A DNA stretch of 64,000 bases from Methylotenera sp. GTDB lineage: Bacteria; Pseudomonadota; Gammaproteobacteria; Burkholderiales; Methylophilaceae. The stretch spans positions 1-64,000 of the forward strand of contig NZ_JAUXOY010000017.1 of assembly GCF_030684185.1 (NCBI RefSeq), written 5' to 3'. Of the stretch, positions 1 to 7,661 are shown one piece after another. Below the pieces are notes generated by a model, which was not told the origin of the DNA, searched no databases, and saw nothing but the letters and a program-made list of their open reading frames with translations. How positions within the stretch are numbered: position 1 is the first letter of the stretch; each line of letters begins with the position of its first letter. Position numbers and translations under genes: made by a program.

Positions 1-69
1 CATCATGCCACCATCATTCAGTGTGAAGGAGGCAGCTACCGAAGAAAATCATCTATGCAAAAACAGTAG
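1..69 (+). CDS. 3' end of an IS21-family IstB-like transposition ATPase, cut by the window edge
   Basis: Frame 1 is open from the first base and ends with TAG at 67-69. The 22 visible residues begin HHATIIQCEGGSYR, which resembles the C-terminal HH-x(n)-EG-x-SYR stretch of IstB helper ATPases of IS21-family elements. It is followed within 15 bases by IS-end-like repeats, which fits the end of such an element. Only the tail is visible, so family membership is an inference from a short match. Confidence 0.5.
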   Translation, partial: HHATIIQCEGGSYRRKSSMQKQ

Positions 70-80
70 TAAAAATCTCA

Positions 81-131
81 GCGTCAACTAGACAAGATAA
101 TTGTCGCTGAACTGGACAAGATAGTTGACGC
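81..131. repeat. IS21-type end repeats (two direct copies inside a 10-bp inverted repeat)
   Basis: Two 18-base direct copies (86-103 and 110-127, period 24, 16 of 18 identical, core GACAAGATA) lie inside a perfect 10-bp inverted repeat, GCGTCAACTA (81-90) and TAGTTGACGC (122-131). Multiple transposase-binding repeats next to the istB stop are the usual end structure of IS21-family elements. The exact terminal base cannot be fixed from one end. Confidence 0.5.
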
Positions 132-193
132 GCTACAGATATCTGCCTTTATGATCAATCATCTGACAGCCCCCGCCTAAAACTGCTACTTCT

Positions 194-2335
194 GTGTGCG
201 ATTTGTTAGGTGAAAATGCTGGATTGAACCTATTGTTAAGTCACTGGAATATACCTAGTGATAAATTAGAACCTCAAATTAGAAGTCAGCTAAGTTATCG
301 TCAATATTCTAGCAATATCGGTGTTTTAATTAATTTTGCTAAAAAGTATGGTTATAAACCTGTCACTGGTAGTGCAAGAAGTAAACTAGAACCCCAACTA
401 AGTAATATTCAATTGGAGGCTTTATTATGTCCAGCTGAAGCAGCTACAAAACTTAAAACTGCCATCGATAATTTTTTTTCATTCAACCAAAATACATATA
501 TCAGTGTTACAGCAGGGGCTGGTAAAACCAAATCCGTAATAAGCATTTTAGCTGATGCTGTTATGACAGGTAAAAAAGTGCTTTTCTTGGCAAAAGAACA
601 TAAGTTTGGTCAGCAGGTTGAAAGCGATTTAAATGTAGAAATTCTAAAGCGAAAAGCTCAGTTCATGGTTTTTTCACGTGAAAAATTCCAATATACAAAT
701 AGTGTGATAAGAATTAAAGGTAAGTCCCAGCCATTGTCAGAGGAGTCAGATATTAAAATTTGTTCAAATGAAGAACTTAGTAAAAGGCCATCTATAGCGC
801 CTAAAGATTGTATCGAGCACTGTTATCTACAGGGTGAATGTAACTACACCACGCAGTTTTCCAGTAGTGCCAACATACGCATTATGACTCATAACGAATG
901 GTTTAATAATCCTTCTAAATGGTTCAAAGGTTTGGAATACAAAACTGAAAAAATATATGGCACGCCATATGGTGAGAAGGAGCAATATTCAGTCAGCCCA
1001 TCTGTAGAGGAAAGCTATTGGAAACCTGATTACATTGTCATTGATGAAGACATAATGACGCATGATGATGAGATTAATCGGGTTTTTGAAGATGAGCATT
1101 CCCCATATGCATCAATTCAATCAATATTAAAAGATTTGAAATTAACTAATAATTTAGAATCAGCGATAAAGCGTAACCAAAATTTAATCCTGCAAGATGC
1201 AACTCATAACTATAAAACTACTAATAGCGGAAAATATACAGAACTAAATCCGAAGTACTCGGAAATTCTTGCTTGCTTTAATAGTTTTATAAATTCAACT
1301 CAAATGTACTGGTTAGATGGTATTTATTTCAAAGATGACAAACTACACATTAATCGGCTAAAGCGAGTTGCCGAAAGATATAGAAATGTTCCAACATTGA
1401 TATTAGATGCTACAGCAAATGGGCAAGTAATTAGAAAGGTTTATCCAAATTATAAGTACGATAAAATTGCAGTAAAATCAAACTCAGATATTAATGTTTA
1501 CCAAATGTGTAATGCTAATTTGACTAAAAATCATCTTCAAAACCAAAAAAATATGGCTACATTAATTACAGGCTTTAAAACGATAGTCCGAAAGTATAGA
1601 AATGTTGGGTTGATTAGCTATAAAGCAATTAAAGGAAATGAAAACTTTATTGAAAGTTTGGCTAATGAATTAGGTGTTAGTATTTATGCGCATTTTGGCA
1701 ATCTACGTGGACTTAATTTATTTGAAGATGTTGACTGTCTGCTTATTGTTGGAAGGTATTCATTACCACAAGAACGTACACAAGAAATTGCTCAGGCCGT
1801 GTATAACGTGAGTGAATTTGATAATATTGAACGCTCATATTTAGATGTACCAGTGCGGATGAAATCAGGACAGGCGAAGATATTAAACAACTACGTTTAC
1901 AACAATTCAATGCTTCAATCTATATATGAACAAAAATCAATAGCTGAAACGATTCAGGCTGTAGGTAGGGGGCGGACGATATTCGGGGAACCTAAGGATA
2001 TTTTCCTTTTCTCTAATGAGTCGCTTGGAGCTGATATAGAAATTACTGAATTTTTTAAATATGAAGACTATTTTGAAAAAAACAGATTAGACGAATCTAC
2101 CGTTAATAAGCTACTTGATATTGGATATATCTTTATTAATAATAAAAACATTGTAAAAGTTTTAAAAGAAGTTAATTTTACATCCAAAAACAAGATTGAA
2201 AATTATGTTAAAAACCATAAGGATGAAATCATAAGTCAGCTAAAGGATGCTGGGTTTAGGTTACATCATGAAATGTCAAAGTGTCTTGTATCTAATATAT
2301 TGAAGTTTGAGGAGTTTTTGCTGAAGAACAATTAG
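194..2335 (+). CDS. SF2 helicase-like ATPase, orphan accessory gene
   Basis: The 713-residue protein has a Walker A motif TAGAGKTKS near residue 108, a Walker B-like YIVIDEDI near residue 285 (DEDI instead of DEAD/DEAH), and a motif VI-like QAVGRGR near residue 600. These are the ATP-binding and arginine-finger motifs of superfamily 2 helicases. A cysteine-bearing segment (C-x3-C-x5-C around residues 210-220) lies where iron-sulfur helicases carry their cluster, but I cannot claim a cluster. The start is a GTG without a Shine-Dalgarno sequence, and the frame is open a little further upstream (to about 167), so the N-terminus may have been cut by the IS end at 81-131. A+T-rich codon use suggests acquired DNA. 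The substrate is unknown. Confidence 0.65.
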   Translation: MCDLLGENAGLNLLLSHWNIPSDKLEPQIRSQLSYRQYSSNIGVLINFAKKYGYKPVTGSARSKLEPQLSNIQLEALLCPAEAATKLKTAIDNFFSFNQNTYISVTAGAGKTKSVISILADAVMTGKKVLFLAKEHKFGQQVESDLNVEILKRKAQFMVFSREKFQYTNSVIRIKGKSQPLSEESDIKICSNEELSKRPSIAPKDCIEHCYLQGECNYTTQFSSSANIRIMTHNEWFNNPSKWFKGLEYKTEKIYGTPYGEKEQYSVSPSVEESYWKPDYIVIDEDIMTHDDEINRVFEDEHSPYASIQSILKDLKLTNNLESAIKRNQNLILQDATHNYKTTNSGKYTELNPKYSEILACFNSFINSTQMYWLDGIYFKDDKLHINRLKRVAERYRNVPTLILDATANGQVIRKVYPNYKYDKIAVKSNSDINVYQMCNANLTKNHLQNQKNMATLITGFKTIVRKYRNVGLISYKAIKGNENFIESLANELGVSIYAHFGNLRGLNLFEDVDCLLIVGRYSLPQERTQEIAQAVYNVSEFDNIERSYLDVPVRMKSGQAKILNNYVYNNSMLQSIYEQKSIAETIQAVGRGRTIFGEPKDIFLFSNESLGADIEITEFFKYEDYFEKNRLDESTVNKLLDIGYIFINNKNIVKVLKEVNFTSKNKIENYVKNHKDEIISQLKDAGFRLHHEMSKCLVSNILKFEEFLLKNN

Positions 2336-2805
2336 CCTCCTACTTATTCTTCTAGGTAGTCTATTTTAAATGTATAGATATTAAATCACCTAGAATTTAT
2401 GTAGAAATCTGATTTTTTCAATTTAATTGCATATTCTGGAGCATCGTGAACACCCATTATGGTCGAACGTGAACGCTTTTTGCCTATTCACCAGAATAGG
2501 TGTTCACGATGGCAGAATGACCGTTCACGATGGCAGAACCTAGCGTGAATTGTGCTGGAACTTAACCTGTAAATGCTGGAGCATCTCCAAGTTTGGAGTT
2601 GTGATGCCAGCAGCAAGGAGTTCCATGCGCCAACGTCAGTGGTTCGATGGGGTGTGGGATAAGTCAAAGTCCTTCGACCTGCCAGTCACCTTCAGCCCTG
2701 TTTTTACGCCTTGAAAAATCCTAATGGAAAATCTGGGATTATACGAATTAATAATTGTATTGTTGAATTGCACTCAGAATTGGAGGGCGTCCGAGACTAA
2801 ATTCT
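2336..2805. other. gene-free IS debris
   Basis: No convincing gene lies here. The stretch holds the IS-end-like repeat cluster described separately (2441-2538) and, at 2624-2713, a short open stretch of about 30 codons with no recognisable product. It separates the helicase-like gene from the LprI-like gene and looks like remains of insertion elements. Confidence 0.4.
2441..2538. repeat. second IS-end-like repeat cluster
   Basis: GTTCACGATGGCAGAA occurs at 2502-2517 and again at 2523-2538 (period 21). An inverted relative, GCATCGTGAAC, sits at 2441-2451. Clusters of such GTTCACGATG repeats mark ends of IS21-like elements. No transposase remains between the copies, so this is probably a solo or degraded end. 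Confidence 0.4.
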
Positions 2806-3207
2806 TTATCTAGGTAGTGTATTTTGGAGATATTTAACTCTTTCAGCAATAATTCCAGCCTTACAACTCCCGTATTGTAAATATGTGCCTTCCTGACCAA
2901 ATGCAAGTGCACCATCGTTTTCTGCCAAAAAGTAATTGCATGCACTGTCTTTATATTTAATCCATAATCTTTGCTCAGTGAGAAGCTCATTATATGCATT
3001 TAAAGATATTTCTTTAATTTCCTTTGATATATCTGACCATGCTTTAGTAAGCATTTTTTCTTGATAACTCATTTCTTTTTCAGTGCATGTTCCAAAGTTT
3101 CTATTAGTTCCCGCCGATTTCATACATCTATCAAACTCATTGGATAAATCACTAGCGTATGAGTTGTTAGTTAATAATAAAAATACTATTAATGAAATTT
3201 GCTTCAT
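2806..3207 (-). CDS. secreted LprI/DUF1311-like protein
   Basis: The start is placed at the ATG at 3207, giving about 133 residues, because a hydrophobic signal peptide (MKQISLIVFLLLTNNSYAS) begins there and a GAGG-type ribosome site precedes it. The frame continues upstream but adds only a non-signal extension. The mature part has the spaced cysteines and the Y-Q-x-L/M-T-x-A-W and E-Q-R-L-W-I-x-Y-K-D-x-A-C pattern of the LprI/DUF1311 family, periplasmic proteins of which one mycobacterial member inhibits lysozyme. Function here is not known. It sits alone between IS debris and the secreted-protein operon. Confidence 0.7.
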   Translation of the reverse strand: MKQISLIVFLLLTNNSYASDLSNEFDRCMKSAGTNRNFGTCTEKEMSYQEKMLTKAWSDISKEIKEISLNAYNELLTEQRLWIKYKDSACNYFLAENDGALAFGQEGTYLQYGSCKAGIIAERVKYLQNTLPR

Positions 3208-3426
3208 GTTGGCCTCGTTGTATATTAAATAATAAAATGCAGAATGCACTTATAGGCTTATTTTCTATTCTTTGCTTTATCCAACCTACAAAATATAGAT
3301 TTTGAAGTGTTTTAACAAAAATTAATGAAAGTCGCTTTCTCACTAGACCTGCTCACAGATTATACTTAACTGAACATATCGATATAATTCAGGGGTGGTG
3401 CAGACATATCGTTATACAACGTTATT

Positions 3427-3870
3427 TTATAAAGGATAAGCAATAGCAGTGTAATAAAAATTATCATTTACCCATTCGCCTAGATAGATATAAACACCCG
3501 TATCAGCTCCAGCATGTTCACTCTGAATACTTTGATAAGAATCATTTCTTTCATTATTACTCTGTGCTACTTTTGAATGTTCTTGAGTCGTAATTTTAGA
3601 CCCTTCAAAGAATTTTATTGCGCCTTCCTCGGCACTTAGTTTAGAAGTTCTAATCGCATTGAGCTTAGATTTTTTTTGACCATCTTTTAAATCTGCCACA
3701 CCTACTGAAATTAGGTATCGTCGGTCATTAATAGTTGTTAATTCCACGTTGGTTGATTTCAATATTTCACTAGACTGCGCTTGTTTTAAAAGCGCAGTTG
3801 TTACGTCTCCCGCATGTAATTGGGATAACGGCATGAGAATTGCTAGCATCATGATGTAATAGCGCATCAT
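3427..3870 (-). CDS. secreted hypothetical protein, last gene of a four-gene operon
   Basis: This 147-residue protein has a signal peptide ending at SQLHAG. It is followed by a compact domain with strands around 45-55 (RRYLISVGVAD), a helix rich in K/A/E (LNAIRTSKLSAEEGAIKFF) and a terminal strand (FYYTAIAYPL). The strand-helix order recalls the LPP20/FlgT-N type domain seen in the other operon members, although similarity is weak. Its ATG overlaps the stop of the gene before it (ATGA at 3867-3870), so the two are translationally coupled. Function unknown. Confidence 0.6.
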   Translation of the reverse strand: MMRYYIMMLAILMPLSQLHAGDVTTALLKQAQSSEILKSTNVELTTINDRRYLISVGVADLKDGQKKSKLNAIRTSKLSAEEGAIKFFEGSKITTQEHSKVAQSNNERNDSYQSIQSEHAGADTGVYIYLGEWVNDNFYYTAIAYPL

Positions 3871-4469
3871 TGTGCGAATTTCAAACTCATTACTCTATCC
3901 ATTGCTGAGTTAGCTTTATCCAAGTCACCAGTAGTGAAATAAAGGTTAAATAAATTCTTCCAAGCGTCTATAGCACTCGGATTAGTTTTTACTTTTAATT
4001 CCGATTCCGAAATTTCTTTAACAATGCTACTTTCTACAACATTTGCATCCAATGTATTAGAGGTGTTTGCTTTAGATAATGATGGGGTAATATTTGCAAT
4101 TGGTATTTGTGATACTTGGTAATAGGCACCCTCATTTTTACCTAATTCAAGTATTTGCATTCCGCTTAATTGGAACTTTGAAGCGCCTTTATATTTGCGC
4201 TGTAAATGCTTTAATAACGTGAATCGTGTCAATAAGTTAAGCTTTGACCTTCGATACTCGACTGTCGAATTAAGGTTTCCATCTGAAAATATTGCTTGTA
4301 TGAGATAGCAACTCTTTCCGTCTCGTACCAGCTCTGCTACAGCATTTTTATTATCATTAAGAAAGTATTCTGCTTTAATTGCTTCAGCATTAGCGTACAG
4401 CGGTTGAACCAATAAAATGCCAATGCTGAGAACGGTTACCTTAACTAATTGTTTGGTCAAACAACGCAT
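3867..4469 (-). CDS. secreted hypothetical protein with a C-terminal TPR-like segment
   Basis: The 200-residue protein has a signal peptide (LLVQPLYANAEA), then a domain containing CYLIQAIFSDG and a helix LNLLTRFTLLKHLQRKY. The C-terminal helix pair (AIDAWKNLFNLYFTTGDLDKANSAMDRVM) reads like one tetratricopeptide repeat. Its start touches the stop of the upstream gene at 4469 and its end overlaps the next gene, so it belongs to one transcript with both. It may be a periplasmic partner of the FlgT-N-like proteins; this is inference from context only. Confidence 0.6.
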   Translation of the reverse strand: MRCLTKQLVKVTVLSIGILLVQPLYANAEAIKAEYFLNDNKNAVAELVRDGKSCYLIQAIFSDGNLNSTVEYRRSKLNLLTRFTLLKHLQRKYKGASKFQLSGMQILELGKNEGAYYQVSQIPIANITPSLSKANTSNTLDANVVESSIVKEISESELKVKTNPSAIDAWKNLFNLYFTTGDLDKANSAMDRVMSLKFAQ

Positions 4470-5092
4470 TAGAAGTTATTGTAATTTTTGCTACGTTTTA
4501 TCTCGTCGCCTACTTGGACTGACTCACTAGCGGAACTATTATTAGCTGAAGTAGCATTACTCATATCACTCTTAATATGGGCTTTAATTGAATCTGCTGC
4601 ACCCATGCTTTTTCTGCTGATACCTACGGTTACTTTAACTACACCATTTTTAGTATCCACTTTTTGTTCCAGCGTCAGTACGCCTTTTAGAATTTGGTCT
4701 GCTGAGTTATGAATTTCAGTACTCATCGTTTCAACACTCTTACGTGTAGCTGACTCCGCGTCCGAACCATTTTTTTCTGCCAGCACTTTAGTTATGTCAC
4801 TAATTGAATCTTGTGTTGATACCCGCTCATTGAGGAATTTTACAATTTCAGCTTTCGCTGACAATGTTGCTTTTTTTGTAGATAGAATCACATCCTGACG
4901 GTCACCAAATCTTAATGCAGCCTCGCCAACAGAACGAATCTTGAGCCAACTTGATGCATCATCAGCCATTTCTAATGTAACACCAGTAATGTCTTCATAG
5001 ACAACAAATTTGTCATCAGCAGCTTGAGCAAAGTTTGAATTCAATGCAAAAAGCATTGTTAAAGTGATTGCTAATTTATTTTGTTTAAACAC
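4469..5092 (-). CDS. secreted LPP20/FlgT-N-like hypothetical protein
   Basis: The protein has 207 residues with a signal peptide ending SNFAQAAD. The middle contains WLKIRSVGEAALRFG, a helix ATLSAKAEIVKFLNERVST and a final strand pair ILKGVLTLEQKVDTKNG-VKVTVGIS. This order (strand, helix with A-x-x-A-K, strand pair) is like LPP20 and FlgT N-terminal domains, envelope-associated modules. The C-terminal 45 residues are low-complexity and polar. It is 24 bases downstream of the 421-residue gene and overlaps the next one. Confidence 0.6.
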   Translation of the reverse strand: MFKQNKLAITLTMLFALNSNFAQAADDKFVVYEDITGVTLEMADDASSWLKIRSVGEAALRFGDRQDVILSTKKATLSAKAEIVKFLNERVSTQDSISDITKVLAEKNGSDAESATRKSVETMSTEIHNSADQILKGVLTLEQKVDTKNGVVKVTVGISRKSMGAADSIKAHIKSDMSNATSANNSSASESVQVGDEIKRSKNYNNF

Positions 5093-5116
5093 TTTATTTC
5101 CTTTATTAAACGTTAA

Positions 5117-6382
5117 TTACGAACCATAGTGAGGGCAATCACCAATTACAATATCTACTGTTTTAAACTCTTTAATTATGTCCCGCTTAACAACCTCATT
5201 TATATGAAGGAAAAATTCATCACTATCTTTCGCCTCTAGCCAATATTTACGGCTTTCATAGTATTGTTTTTGTCTTATATCTAATTTAGAGCTATAAAAA
5301 TCTAAACGCATATCCTTATATGGAAAACCATAAACATTCACACTGCCATTAATTATAAATGGGTTTGTTGCTTCCTTTTTATAGTAGTAATCCTTTGACA
5401 GGCAACTACTCACTTGATGAACAACTTGTCCAGCAGAGTTTTTTATATCGAGGTTAATTGACAGGCTCTTATTATTCTCACGAACCAGTTGGAAAATTTG
5501 GTGTAGTAAATTCTTATCATTTACTTTCAAGGATACGGGTCTGTCTTGAGATGTGTATCCCAGGCCAAGTAAAGCATCATGTTCACCATTAGAAATATCA
5601 CCCGTATTTTTCATGATACTAATAAATTCATCACGGAATTTAGGTTCCCATCCAACCAGTGTAGTAAAGGCTATACGCACATCATCATCTTTAATTGGGT
5701 CTATTTTAGGTTTTCCAATTAGAACAGCCCTTACAGCGGACTGAGGAAATTTTTTCATCATACCAGCCCATAGGTCAAGTGTTGAGTTTGTATTATCAAG
5801 CTTTGTTAATGCCTCACCAAATAAACTTTCGGAATCAAGGTCGGTAGTAGCAATATTTTGGTCTTCAAGCGCTCTTCGTAATTTGGTGGATGTTACAGTC
5901 GCCCTGATTTTTGTTTCAAACAAACCGTCTTCACGCTTATTTTGTGAGATAACTTCTGTTTTTTCAACAAACGCAGCACTCAGGCTGATGACCTTATCTT
6001 TAATCACATCATCATTTTTAGTAATCAAATCTGATGAAACATAGCTTCCAACTGCTTTTTGAACAGCTTGTCTTATTGCATCTTCTTTAGAAGTTTCTAG
6101 AGATTCTCCAACACCAGAGACTTCTATTACTTTATTTGTTTGAGCTTTGTCTGAGGTTTTATTAGTGGATTTATCAAGATTAAAATCACTAAGTGTTGAA
6201 TTGGAAGACGCATTGTTACTTTGCGTATTTGTTTGAGTTTTAATGCTTGGAGCAATGCTACCTATACTGTCCTGTAGCTCTTTCAAACCCTTTAAAATGC
6301 CTTCTAATCCACCAGCATAAGTTAAATTTGGGCTAAAAAAACACAGAAACCATGAACACAATAATATTTTTCTTATTTTCAT
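5117..6382 (-). CDS. secreted protein with an FlgT N-terminal-like domain, first gene of the operon
   Basis: The 421-residue protein has a signal peptide (residues 1-23, ending NLTYA), a Ser/Asn/Thr-rich linker at about 45-85 and an FlgT-N-like domain at about 86-170 (VIEVSGVGESLETSKEDAI, AVQKAVGSYVSSDL, FVEKTEVISQ, LFETKIRATV). The remaining 250 residues are unrecognised, with two cysteines that could pair. FlgT-N domains occur in proteins around the flagellar basal body and in outer-membrane-associated assemblies; no flagellar gene is nearby, so a flagellar role is not supported. It leads the four-gene minus-strand operon ending at 3427. Confidence 0.65.
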   Translation of the reverse strand: MKIRKILLCSWFLCFFSPNLTYAGGLEGILKGLKELQDSIGSIAPSIKTQTNTQSNNASSNSTLSDFNLDKSTNKTSDKAQTNKVIEVSGVGESLETSKEDAIRQAVQKAVGSYVSSDLITKNDDVIKDKVISLSAAFVEKTEVISQNKREDGLFETKIRATVTSTKLRRALEDQNIATTDLDSESLFGEALTKLDNTNSTLDLWAGMMKKFPQSAVRAVLIGKPKIDPIKDDDVRIAFTTLVGWEPKFRDEFISIMKNTGDISNGEHDALLGLGYTSQDRPVSLKVNDKNLLHQIFQLVRENNKSLSINLDIKNSAGQVVHQVSSCLSKDYYYKKEATNPFIINGSVNVYGFPYKDMRLDFYSSKLDIRQKQYYESRKYWLEAKDSDEFFLHINEVVKRDIIKEFKTVDIVIGDCPHYGS

Positions 6383-6891
6383 AAATTATTTTCATATATT
6401 AATGAACGACTATATCAGACACAACTTGGTAATGAATACATTATGAACATAAATTTTTCAAATATATTCAGCAAGATAAGTCATTACTTCATTTTATTTT
6501 TAAAGTACTTTTGTTAAGCTCTGTTAAGAGCTTGAGAGGTATTTAATGATGCACTCTAGTTTTATATATTATTCAACTTAATACCTAAATTTTAGTACAA
6601 AAAATTTTTCAATAACACGCATGCCCACTAAAGGGCAACTTTGTATATGGGCTATAAGCTTTTTTCTAATAGCTTAACTATATTGCTTACTCTTAAAAGT
6701 TGCCTTTCTAAGCATTCAACAGAGTCTTTTTCGTATTATTTTAGTGTATTTAATAGTTAATTAATTTATAATTGCATCTTACGGAATAGGTAAGACATAT
6801 AATTTTTTATATTTGTTGGTATTTCTGTTGGTATATTGTAACTAGAGTGCATGCTAACTAATTGGTTTTGTTAGTAATTATAGAGATTTAT
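6383..6891. other. gene-free, A+T-rich island end with nested inverted repeats
   Basis: I see no gene in this stretch. It holds a perfect 13-bp inverted repeat (ATGCACTCTAGTT at 6549-6561, its complement at 6840-6852), an inner inverted repeat GGCAACTTT / AAAGTTGCC (about 6625-6710) and a 12-base-spaced direct repeat TGTTGGTAT (6814-6822, 6826-6834). Short direct repeats beside an attachment core are typical arm-type sites of tyrosine integrases. A small structured RNA from the inner repeat is possible but unproven. Confidence 0.45.
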
Positions 6892-6911
6892 CACGGACAC
6901 CTCTTCCGCCA
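6892..6911 (+). other. attR-like remnant: 3' end of a serine-type tRNA
   Basis: The 20 bases CACGGACACCTCTTCCGCCA end in an acceptor-stem-like CTCTTCCG-CCA, as in tRNA-Ser 3' ends. No tRNA body precedes it. Immediately downstream is a tRNA-like terminator, and core chromosomal genes follow. The simplest reading is the distal repeat (attR) of an island that entered the 3' end of a tRNA gene lying to the left of this window. The tRNA identity is an inference from the acceptor arm only. Confidence 0.5.
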
Positions 6912-6920
6912 AATTTTTAG

Positions 6921-6951
6921 TGCCGCTTAAAGCCAAGCGGCATTTGTTTTT
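6921..6951 (+). terminator. intrinsic terminator, probably of the ancestral tRNA gene
   Basis: TGCCGCTT (6921-6928) pairs perfectly with AAGCGGCA (6935-6942) around the loop AAAGCC, followed by a T-rich tail. It lies 10 bases after the tRNA-like 3' end, where a tRNA terminator would be. Confidence 0.75.
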
Positions 6952-6975
6952 AAGCCAACATTTTAAGGATTTATC

Positions 6976-7254
6976 ATGAGCCAAATCATCATCGACCATA
7001 ACCCATCACAAGAAAAATTAAAAGAACTAGGCGTTTCTAGCTGGTCAATTTGGGATTGCGCACCATCAAAATTTCCGCTTAACTTTGATTCAGCAACAGA
7101 AAGTGCATATTTGCTAGAAGGCGAAATCCACGTGACTCCAGTAGGTGGCGAAACAGTTGTAGTTAAAGCAGGTGACTTTGTTGTATTTCCTAAAGGTTTG
7201 AAATCAAACTGGGAAGTGACAAAACAACTGAAAAAACACTACAAGCACTCATAA
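6976..7254 (+). CDS. small cupin-domain protein (DUF861/EutQ-like), copy 1
   Basis: The 92-residue protein is a single cupin: AYLLEGEIHVTP (first cupin motif, with E but without the usual HxH pair) and VKAGDFVVFPKGLKSNWEV (second motif, G-D-x-V-x-F-P-x-G). Such proteins are assigned to the DUF861 cupin group, whose substrates are mostly unknown. An AAGGA ribosome site precedes the ATG. It is followed by its own terminator and then by a paralogue of 91 residues, so the pair arose by tandem duplication. Confidence 0.8.
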   Translation: MSQIIIDHNPSQEKLKELGVSSWSIWDCAPSKFPLNFDSATESAYLLEGEIHVTPVGGETVVVKAGDFVVFPKGLKSNWEVTKQLKKHYKHS

Positions 7255-7283
7255 TTGCAATTTAGTAAGAGTGGAATACAATA

Positions 7284-7308
7284 AGCCTTGATGATTCAAG
7301 GCTTTTTT
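7284..7308 (+). terminator. intrinsic terminator after cupin copy 1
   Basis: AGCCTTGA (7284-7291) and TCAAGGCT (7296-7303) form a perfect 8-bp stem with loop TGAT, followed by a T run. Confidence 0.85.
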
Positions 7309-7362
7309 ATTGCTTTTGATTTTTAGAGCTTTGATTTTTGCTGATCATTTCAGGAGAGCACT

Positions 7363-7638
7363 ATGAGCAAAATTATTGTAGAAAAACCTACGCCAGAAAA
7401 ATTAGCATCGCTTGGCGTGGCTCGCTGGCCAACTTGGTCAAAAGAAGCCTCGCAATTTCCATGGAGCTTTAGCACACAAGAAATTGCCTATATTCTTGAG
7501 GGTGAAGTAACCATTACGCCAAATGATGGTAGCGGTGCTGTGAGTTTTCAAGCGGGTGACTTAGTGACGTTTCCAGCAGGATTGTCTTGCACATGGCATG
7601 TTAAAAAAGCGCTAAGCAAACATTATCAGTTAGGATGA
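7363..7638 (+). CDS. small cupin-domain protein (DUF861/EutQ-like), copy 2
   Basis: The 91-residue protein is a paralogue of the preceding cupin, sharing the E-K-L-x-x-L-G-V-x-x-W start, the AYILEGEVTITP strand and the AGDLVTFPAGLSCTWHV motif. It has an AGGAG ribosome site and its own ATG. It is convergent with glnD, with only 23 bases between the two stops. No catalytic activity can be deduced. Confidence 0.8.
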   Translation: MSKIIVEKPTPEKLASLGVARWPTWSKEASQFPWSFSTQEIAYILEGEVTITPNDGSGAVSFQAGDLVTFPAGLSCTWHVKKALSKHYQLG

Positions 7639-7661
7639 TTGCGTACATAAGCGCTTAGTGT

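Noticed and set aside
2748-2999. Minus-strand 83-codon frame overlapping the LprI-like gene
   Set aside because: It overlaps, in another frame, a gene with signal peptide and family motifs; no ribosome site.
6840-6911. Intact tRNA gene
   Set aside because: Only a 3' acceptor-like end is present; no anticodon arm or matching 5' acceptor strand can be found before it.
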